A stretch of DNA of 13,019 nt. It comes from RYN-433 sp036558265. Lineage in GTDB: Bacteria; Planctomycetota; Phycisphaerae; Tepidisphaerales; Tepidisphaeraceae. Of the stretch, positions 1 through 4,838 are shown in pieces (the first letter of the stretch is position 1; each line of letters starts with the position of its first letter). The notes beneath the pieces were generated by a model. The model was not told the DNA's origin. It saw nothing but the letters and a program-made list of their open reading frames with translations, and ran no database searches. The translations under genes were made by a program, and so were the position numbers. The stretch lies in NCBI GenBank assembly GCA_036558265.1, contig DATBFY010000788.1, positions 1 to 13,019 on the forward strand, written 5' to 3'.

Positions 1-18
1 CGTCTTAAGGCAGCGGAA

Positions 19-1854
19 TCAAGCGAAGGTGAGCGCGGCGCGGCGTCGTTCCCGCCGGAGATACGGGGCGGCCAGCAACAATATCCAACACGCGGTGCCC
101 GGCTCGGGCAACTGGGCTGCGAACCGGTTCACGTCGGCAAGCTCGTCGGGGCTGAGCGGGCCCGTCACGTTTCGTCGCCATAGGTCAAAATCGGACGCGC
201 CGACAGTTCCGTCGAGGTCGAAGTCGCCGCCGAACCAACTTGCCGGCGTGTCGGCGAGATGTTCTTTGAGCACCACGAAGTCGGCGTACGAGGCAGCCCC
301 ATCACCGTCAGCATCCCCGAGGAGGGTGTTTCGCGAATGGATCGAGAAGTCACCCTGGCCGTCGGCGAACGCAAGCTGAAGCGCGAAGCGCGGTACTTCG
401 GCGAGGTCCGCGAGCGGGAGGATGCCGTTCACGGTAAAGGATTGGACGCCCCCGTTCTGCAGGCGCTGGCCGAGCTTGTCGGCAAAATCGGGGAAGTGGA
501 CGTGGTCACCCGGGGCGAACGTGCCGAGCACGATGGCATCCACGGCAACCGTGAACGGGGATGCGAACCCGTCGGGGAAGTCCTGGATATCAGCGAATCG
601 GGACTTTCCGCTGGCGTTGTATTGGTAAGCCGGTGACGGGTCTGGAGACTGCGCCGCCTCGGGCGCGATTTGCCCCGGGGAAGCGGCGGGCACACGCCCG
701 TCCGGCGCGAACCATTTCCCGCTAGGAGCGGCGGAGAAACTCGCAGTAACGGTTATGGGGTCTTGCGGAGCGGTCTGCGGGTAAAAGGGACTGGTGCCCG
801 TGGCCGGCGTGAGCAGAAGGGCATAGGCCGAAGTGCCCTGCCCCGGATACGAACCCCACCCGGCGATTTGGCCATTGTCGTTGATCGCCGTCGGATAGAA
901 AATTGTATTGGCTGGGACGTTGGGAATCAGCGGGCGAAGATCGTGAAACGTTCCGCGCTCCCAGATAAACGGGATGATGGGCCCACCGAGCGAATAGCGC
1001 ATGCCGATGATCTGCCCCCAACGGTTAAGACCGTACAGGTGATATTGACCGTACGCGCCCAGTTCGCGCGACGATCCGTCGGCGATATTGTAAAGCACGC
1101 CCGTTTCTCCTCCGGTGCCGCCGTCGGCGACGAGGACGAGCCCTCCGTTCGTCACGGCGATTGCGCGACCGGGGCCGATGTCTGACATCGCACCGTCTTT
1201 GAAAACGAACGCCCGATCGTTGTTGTCGCCATCCGGGAGCGATCCGACAACCAGGCCATGATCGTTGATGGCGTTCGCGCCGGTGTAGATCATCTGCGTC
1301 GTGCGCGTTCCCCCGAAAGTCGGAAGCAGGTGCAGTTGTGTCCCGCCGCCCCAATTCGCGTAGACGAACGCCGACAGCGTTCCGTCGGAGTTCTGGTAGC
1401 TCCCGACCACGTCGCCGGCGCGATTGACGCCGTTCGCAACAGCGTATTTGGAGGGCGCTCGGAACTGCGTCATTGAGCTCTGCGCGGAGTTCCAACGATA
1501 GCCGGCGTGTTCCCAGGAGTCGGTGTATGACCGGCCGGCGAGCCACACGCCGCCTCCGTCCGCGTCGTGGGCCGCGCCACCGGGAAACATCCAATCCGAA
1601 TATCCAGCCACGCCGGAAAGGATTCGCTGTGGCGACCGGCCATCGGTAAGGAACGCCTGATTTCCACCCGTATTACCCGCCACGATACCGCTGTCAGTGA
1701 TCGCGGTCGGCATCAGGCCGGCGCCCAGGTCCAGGGAGACGTAATTGCTCGTCGCTTGCGCGGGGACTTGGAGCATGGCGACGGTGGCGGCGATGGCGGC
1801 CCCGCGCAGCAGGCGATGAACGGTCGATAGCTTCTCATTGATGCGCACGTCCAC
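19..1854 (-). CDS. Secreted HAF-repeat protein with dockerin-like module and PEP-CTERM tail
   Basis: The protein has 611 residues and no function can be assigned. A signal peptide is visible: basic stretch near residues 8-17, hydrophobic AAIAATVAML, and likely cleavage after VPAQA near residue 34. Residues about 45-350 hold five or six degenerate HAF-type repeats (for example AINDHGLVVGS followed by AFVFKDGAMSDIG, and AINDNGQIAGW). Residues 514-564 contain two calcium-loop-like segments, DADGDGAASYADF and DFDLDGTVGASDF, as in type I dockerins, which planctomycete exoproteins often carry. The C-terminus is a PEP-CTERM signal: LPEPG at 582-586, a hydrophobic stretch, then RRERRR, the type recognised by exosortases. 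The start is GTG at 1854, the only start that keeps the whole signal peptide apart from a second GTG two codons later; no clear ribosome binding site precedes it. The gene is divergent from the HTH gene at 1995. Family features are firm, the role unknown. Confidence 0.85.
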   Translation of the reverse strand: MDVRINEKLSTVHRLLRGAAIAATVAMLQVPAQATSNYVSLDLGAGLMPTAITDSGIVAGNTGGNQAFLTDGRSPQRILSGVAGYSDWMFPGGAAHDADGGGVWLAGRSYTDSWEHAGYRWNSAQSSMTQFRAPSKYAVANGVNRAGDVVGSYQNSDGTLSAFVYANWGGGTQLHLLPTFGGTRTTQMIYTGANAINDHGLVVGSLPDGDNNDRAFVFKDGAMSDIGPGRAIAVTNGGLVLVADGGTGGETGVLYNIADGSSRELGAYGQYHLYGLNRWGQIIGMRYSLGGPIIPFIWERGTFHDLRPLIPNVPANTIFYPTAINDNGQIAGWGSYPGQGTSAYALLLTPATGTSPFYPQTAPQDPITVTASFSAAPSGKWFAPDGRVPAASPGQIAPEAAQSPDPSPAYQYNASGKSRFADIQDFPDGFASPFTVAVDAIVLGTFAPGDHVHFPDFADKLGQRLQNGGVQSFTVNGILPLADLAEVPRFALQLAFADGQGDFSIHSRNTLLGDADGDGAASYADFVVLKEHLADTPASWFGGDFDLDGTVGASDFDLWRRNVTGPLSPDELADVNRFAAQLPEPGTACWILLLAAPYLRRERRRAALTFA

Positions 1855-1955
1855 AGCATAACAAGGCCGTGGCGAGCTGGTTCAACAATTCGTGATTCTG
1901 CTGGCTTTGGCGCATCCCAAGTGCCGTAGCGTTCGAACCAGGCGGTGCGTCGACT

Positions 1956-1985
1956 TTGCGTCCGGCGTGACCGAATCGGTACAAT
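1956..1985 (+). promoter_or_regulatory. Candidate sigma-70-type promoter for the HTH/DUF4186 pair
   Basis: A -35-like TTGCGT (1956-1961) and a -10-like TACAAT (1980-1985) are separated by 18 bases. The ATG of the HTH gene begins at 1995, only nine bases after the -10, so transcription would be expected to start within a few bases of the start codon. No Shine-Dalgarno sequence lies between them (the sequence is CCGCCCACC). This fits a leaderless or nearly leaderless transcript. A perfect 8-base palindrome, GTTCGAAC (1931-1938), lies upstream and could be an operator, but that is speculative. The promoter is inferred from sequence only. Confidence 0.5.
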
Positions 1986-1994
1986 CCGCCCACC

Positions 1995-2477
1995 ATGAAA
2001 TCTTACGAGGTGATTCAGAAGGCGGTGGACGAGCCGGGCGTGAAGGCGGTGGCGGCGGCGTTGCGCGTGTCGCAGGCGCTGATCTACAAGTGGTGCGAGC
2101 CCCCGGCGGACAGCGAGGACCCGGAGCAGAGCGGGGCGAAGAATCCGCTGGACCGCGTGCGGGAGATGTACGCGCTGACCAAGGACATCCGCCTGATCCG
2201 CTGGCTATGCAACGAGGCCGGGGGGTTCTTCGTCGCCAACCCGGATCCGCAGTTGCGCAAGAGCTTTGACGAGGCGATTTTCGGGGAGACGCGTGACATG
2301 GTTCGCGAGTTCTCGGAGCTGCTGGACACGATCACCGAGTCGGCGGAGACGCCGCCGGGCATCGTGCCCGACGAGGCGGACCAGATCCGGGAGAAGTGGG
2401 AGGACTTGAAGGCATGCGTGGAGCGGTTCGTGATCGCGTGCGAGAAGGGTGTTTATCATCCGAAGAAGAAGGCGTGA
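1995..2477 (+). CDS. Small HTH DNA-binding protein, phage CII-regulator-like
   Basis: This 160-residue cytoplasmic protein starts MKSYEVIQKAVDEPGVKAV. Residues about 15-34 form a helix-turn-helix (GVKAVAAALRVSQALIYKWC), followed by a planctomycete-typical block, NPLDRVREMYALT then IRWLCNEAGGFFVANP (about 50-82). I recognise it as the kind of protein usually annotated 'phage regulatory protein CII' in planctomycetes; the name reflects HTH similarity and is not evidence of a prophage, and no other phage gene is present. The C-terminal half (about 88-150) looks like a charged helical region. The ATG at 1995 is chosen because the conserved N-terminus starts there and a -10 element sits just upstream. 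Its TGA overlaps the GTG of the DUF4186 gene, so the two are probably translated together. It may regulate its own promoter; this is inference. Confidence 0.8.
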   Translation: MKSYEVIQKAVDEPGVKAVAAALRVSQALIYKWCEPPADSEDPEQSGAKNPLDRVREMYALTKDIRLIRWLCNEAGGFFVANPDPQLRKSFDEAIFGETRDMVREFSELLDTITESAETPPGIVPDEADQIREKWEDLKACVERFVIACEKGVYHPKKKA

Positions 2478-2854
2478 GGGATCCGGACGAACTGTTCGCC
2501 GCGCTCGCGAGGTCGGACTTCCGCCGGCGGTTCAAGCTGTCATTGAAAGAACTGGCGTACGCGCGGGAGAAGGGGCTGGAGGCGATCCTGGAGCATGCGC
2601 GGGGGTTTATCCAGGAGCGGCTGGCGCCGGCGTTCATCGCGAATGACGGGAAGCAGACGCCGATGCGGAATCATCCGGTGTTCGTGGCGCAGCACGCGAC
2701 GGCGACGTGCTGCCGGGGGTGTCTGGAGAAGTGGCATAAGATCCCGCGCGGGCGGGCGCTGACGCCGGAGGAACAGATGCACGTGGTCGCGGTGATCGAG
2801 CGGTGGTTGCGCGGCCAGGGGGTTGGCGAGGCCGAGCAGCGGAGTCTGTTTTGA
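2474..2854 (+). CDS. DUF4186 family protein
   Basis: From the GTG at 2474 the product has 126 residues. It matches DUF4186 along almost its full length: DPDELFAALARSDFRRRFKL at the N-terminus, then NDGKQTPMRNHPVFVAQHAT and CCRGCLEKWHKIPRGR (residues 57-94). The conserved core holds H67, H74, C79, C80, C83 and H88, including a CxxC, so metal binding is plausible; no biochemical function is known to me. The open frame extends upstream to 2396, but the family's N-terminus begins at the GTG, which overlaps the preceding TGA as GTGA (2474-2477), the usual sign of translational coupling; a purine-rich GAAGAAGAAGG stretch lies just upstream. The partner is an HTH protein, suggesting a regulated two-gene unit. 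Confidence 0.87.
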   Translation: MRDPDELFAALARSDFRRRFKLSLKELAYAREKGLEAILEHARGFIQERLAPAFIANDGKQTPMRNHPVFVAQHATATCCRGCLEKWHKIPRGRALTPEEQMHVVAVIERWLRGQGVGEAEQRSLF

Positions 2855-2866
2855 TTCGTGGGACCC

Positions 2867-2937
2867 GGCCGCTGAAGCGGCCTCGCCGAGAGGATTCGCG
2901 CCCCCACCCTTGAAAGGGTGGACCACGCGATAGTGGT
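2867..2937. terminator. Three consecutive hairpins at a convergent gene junction (probable bidirectional terminator)
   Basis: The 84 bases between the stops of the DUF4186 gene (plus) and the CAP gene (minus) are almost filled by inverted repeats. Stem 1 is GGCCGC / GCGGCC (2867-2872 with 2877-2882), loop TGAA. Stem 2 is CCACCCT / AGGGTGG (2904-2910 with 2915-2921), loop TGAA. Stem 3 is ACCAC / GTGGT (2922-2926 with 2933-2937), loop of six. No U-tract follows any of them, so they are not classical Rho-independent terminators; the convergent position makes a termination or transcript-end-protecting role likely. They could also be copies of a dispersed intergenic repeat. Confidence 0.5.
2894..2906 (+). 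repeat. 13-mer shared with the palindrome at 4753-4797
   Basis: ATTCGCGCCCCCA occurs here and again at 4785-4797, and its reverse complement occurs at 4753-4765. The three copies thus lie on both sides of the CAP-domain gene. This copy sits between the first and second hairpins of the convergent junction. It is seen directly; whether it belongs to a genome-wide family cannot be judged from this window. Confidence 0.6.
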
Positions 2938-2938
2938 G

Positions 2939-4522
2939 TCAACGCGGGATCACGATGCTGACGACGGTGCTGTAGGTGGACTTGCCGGCCGCGTTGACGG
3001 CGTAGACGCGGTAGTAGTAGCGCTTGCCGGGGGTCAGATCGACGTTGCGATTGAACGTGTCCTTCGTGCCGGCGAGGCGATAGAAGGTTTTGCCATCGGT
3101 CGAGCGTTCGATCTGGAAGCTGGTGCCGCTGCCAGCCGCGTCGGTCCAAGCGAGTTCGATGGCGTGAGCGACGGTTGTGCTCAGGCGGATGGTCAGGCTG
3201 GTCGGGGTGGCGGGAGCGCCGACGACGACGGGCGGTGGGGGCGGCGTGACCGGCGGCGGCGGCGTCGGGGTGGGCGTGTCACCTCCGCCGCCGTTGCTCG
3301 ATGAGACCGTGCTCACGACGTTGCTGTAGCTCGAATGTCCGGCGGCGTTGGTGGCGTAGACGCGGTAGTAGTAGCGTTTTCCGGGCGCCAGGCCGGTGTC
3401 GAGGCGGCGGGTCATGTTCGCGCCGCCACCCGCGAGGCGATAGAAGGTCTTGCCATCGGTGGAGCGCTCGATCTGGTAACCGGTCTCGTTGGTGGCGTTG
3501 TCGGACCAGGTGAGGAGGATGGAGGAAGAGCTAGCCGCTGAGGCAACTAGCCCGCTGGGTGTCGCGGGGACGCCGGTCGCGGGCGGGGGCGTGGGTGTGG
3601 GCGTCGGGTCCGGGATTGGGTTGGGGGTGGGCTGGGTGGCGGCGGCGGAGGTGAAATCGCGCTTGACGTTCTCGCTGCCGATGGTGACCGAATCGTAGGC
3701 GATCGTCCTGGCGAGCTTACCGCCGCTTGCGGTGACCCGGTAGGTGCCCGGGTCGAGCTTGAGGGAGTAACCGCCTGCGGACCAGGTCTGGGTCGTGAAG
3801 GTTGCGCCGTCGGACAGTCGGGTGGCGGTGACGGTGACGCCGCCCAGGCCTTCGCCGGGGGTGTAGAAGTTGTCCTTGGTGACCGCGTCGGTGAAGGCGA
3901 CACCGGTCAGGAACACGTGGCCGCCGGACGAGGCGAAGTCCTGGGTGAGCGCGGCGGCGTTGAAGTAGGTGAACTGCCCGCTCACGAGGCCGACGCCGAC
4001 CTCGTTGTTCCGCGGCGAGAGCAGGTTGACGCGGTGGCCGCGATCGTCGATGCCCAGGTCCACGAACAGGTCCTTCTCGACGGCGTCGTAGACGTCGTTG
4101 TGGGGGGCGTTGGTCTTGAAGGAGCGGATCGCGATGTTCTCGGCCCAGGTCCAGGATCCGGTAAAGGCGTAGCCCGCGGACTTCATCCGGGCTTGCGGGT
4201 CGGTGTTGTTCGCGCCGGTGTGGCTGAAGGTGTCACTGTCGATCATCCACTGGCTGTGATCGCGGGCGGCGTCGGTCAGGTAGGGGTTGATCGCGAGCGG
4301 TTGCTTGGCGGCGGACGAGATCGTGCCGGGCTTGAGGCCCTCGTTGAGGTCGATGCCGTAGCGTGCGGCCTCTGCGGCGGGGTTGGCGCGGGCGCGGTTG
4401 ATCAGCTCCAGGACGTACTGCTCGGCGTCGGTGGGGTAGACGGCGGACAGCAATTGGCGCGATTCGAGAAGATCCAGACTGATCGACGGCGCGGTATGGC
4501 GGGGGTGCTTGGGTTTGCGCAT
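2939..4522 (-). CDS. CAP/SCP-domain surface protein with carboxypeptidase-regulatory-like and two FN3 domains (LEPR-XLL-type N-terminus)
   Basis: The 527-residue protein is probably exported. Residues 18-26 (LLESRQLLS) resemble the planctomycete LEPR-XLL N-terminal motif; there is no ordinary hydrophobic signal peptide. A CAP/SCP domain of the bacterial YkwD type spans about 30-205, with FSHTG (H101), WAENIA (E128) and DRGHRVNLLS (H163). Next come a carboxypeptidase-regulatory-like beta domain (about 215-285, TPGEGLGGVTVTA and LDPGTYRVTASGG), a Pro/Thr linker (298-316), FN3 domain 1 (about 318-408), a Gly/Pro linker (410-436) and FN3 domain 2 (about 437-527). The start ATG at 4522 is preceded by GGAGAGG (4528-4534) at five bases. 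FN3 domains suggest binding to carbohydrate or protein outside the cell, and the CAP domain's activity is unknown. The gene is probably monocistronic: gaps of 316 bases upstream and a convergent gene downstream. The domain calls are firm, the role is not. Confidence 0.88.
   Translation of the reverse strand: MRKPKHPRHTAPSISLDLLESRQLLSAVYPTDAEQYVLELINRARANPAAEAARYGIDLNEGLKPGTISSAAKQPLAINPYLTDAARDHSQWMIDSDTFSHTGANNTDPQARMKSAGYAFTGSWTWAENIAIRSFKTNAPHNDVYDAVEKDLFVDLGIDDRGHRVNLLSPRNNEVGVGLVSGQFTYFNAAALTQDFASSGGHVFLTGVAFTDAVTKDNFYTPGEGLGGVTVTATRLSDGATFTTQTWSAGGYSLKLDPGTYRVTASGGKLARTIAYDSVTIGSENVKRDFTSAAATQPTPNPIPDPTPTPTPPPATGVPATPSGLVASAASSSSILLTWSDNATNETGYQIERSTDGKTFYRLAGGGANMTRRLDTGLAPGKRYYYRVYATNAAGHSSYSNVVSTVSSSNGGGGDTPTPTPPPPVTPPPPPVVVGAPATPTSLTIRLSTTVAHAIELAWTDAAGSGTSFQIERSTDGKTFYRLAGTKDTFNRNVDLTPGKRYYYRVYAVNAAGKSTYSTVVSIVIPR
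3001..3476 (-). repeat. Duplicated FN3 coding segments within the CAP gene
   Basis: DNA coding for the two FN3 domains is nearly identical in two blocks: 3001-3022 matches 3355-3376, and 3072-3116 matches 3432-3476 with only a few changed bases. The offsets are 354 and 360 bases, so a two-codon indel separates the copies. In protein terms both domains carry QIERSTDGKTFYRLAG and PGKRYYYRVYA. This indicates a recent in-frame duplication or gene conversion between the copies. Confidence 0.85.
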
Positions 4523-4838
4523 GGTCTCCTCTCCAGCGGGTTATCGGAACCGCGCGCGAACATTTGCCGCGCGGAACCCTATGCCTCCTACAGTCGGTAT
4601 CGGCGGTATAGACGGGCGCTATAAGCGGGATCGCAGGAAATTCAGGGATTCTGGCCCTATTTCGGGGGTTTCCCTGGTGGGCGACGTCGGGTGCACGGGC
4701 GGTAGCGTAGGTCTCCCGCAGTTCACGGTAGTGGCGTCGGGGTCGGGTGGGGTGGGGGCGCGAATCGAATCCCAAGGGGTTTCAATTCGCGCCCCCAACG
4801 CTGAGCGATGGGCCACCTTACTGCGGCGGTTCTTTGGG
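4523..4838. other. Intergenic gap of 316 bases with no credible gene
   Basis: This gap lies upstream of the CAP gene and downstream of the DUF4139 gene, both on the minus strand. It should hold the CAP gene promoter, but no convincing -35/-10 pair was found; TATAGC and TATACC on the minus strand (around 4606-4623) are weak -10 candidates. A small inverted repeat, TATAG / CTATA (4607-4623, spacer seven), and a GC-only stem, CCGCGCG / CGCGCGG (4550-4574), in the presumed leader are visible. The strongest structure is the palindrome at 4753-4797. A 128-codon plus-strand frame crossing the gap shows no recognisable protein features. Confidence 0.6.
4753..4797. repeat. Long imperfect palindrome (hairpin), possible terminator or dispersed repeat
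   Basis: GGGGGCGCGAAT (4754-4765) pairs with ATTCGCGCCCCC (4785-4796) as a perfect 12-base stem. Inside it, AATCCC (4768-4773) pairs with GGGGTT (4776-4781) with one G-T pair, leaving an AA apex. Including the flanking T and A the arm is 13 bases. The element lies 42 bases beyond the stop of the DUF4139 gene, so it could end that transcript; no U-tract follows it. One arm is identical to 2894-2906. Confidence 0.65.

Noticed and set aside
1855..1885. Promoter-like TTGAAC (1880-1885) and TATGCT (1855-1860) on the minus strand before the HAF gene
   Set aside because: The spacer is 19 bases and the -10 touches the GTG start, so transcription would begin inside the coding sequence. The true promoter is probably elsewhere, or the match is chance.
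2396..2473. Upstream start for the DUF4186 gene
   Set aside because: The extra 26 residues overlap the HTH gene and do not belong to the family; the GTG at 2474 gives the normal N-terminus and a GTGA coupling.
1995..2477. Prophage remnant suggested by the CII-like HTH protein
   Set aside because: No integrase, structural phage gene or attachment repeat is visible, and the neighbours look chromosomal. The resemblance is confined to the HTH.
3547..3903. 118-codon frame rich in Pro/Ser/Arg antisense-frame to the CAP gene's linker
   Set aside because: It is an alternative-frame reading of the repetitive Pro/Thr linker and adjacent region, without any independent protein feature.
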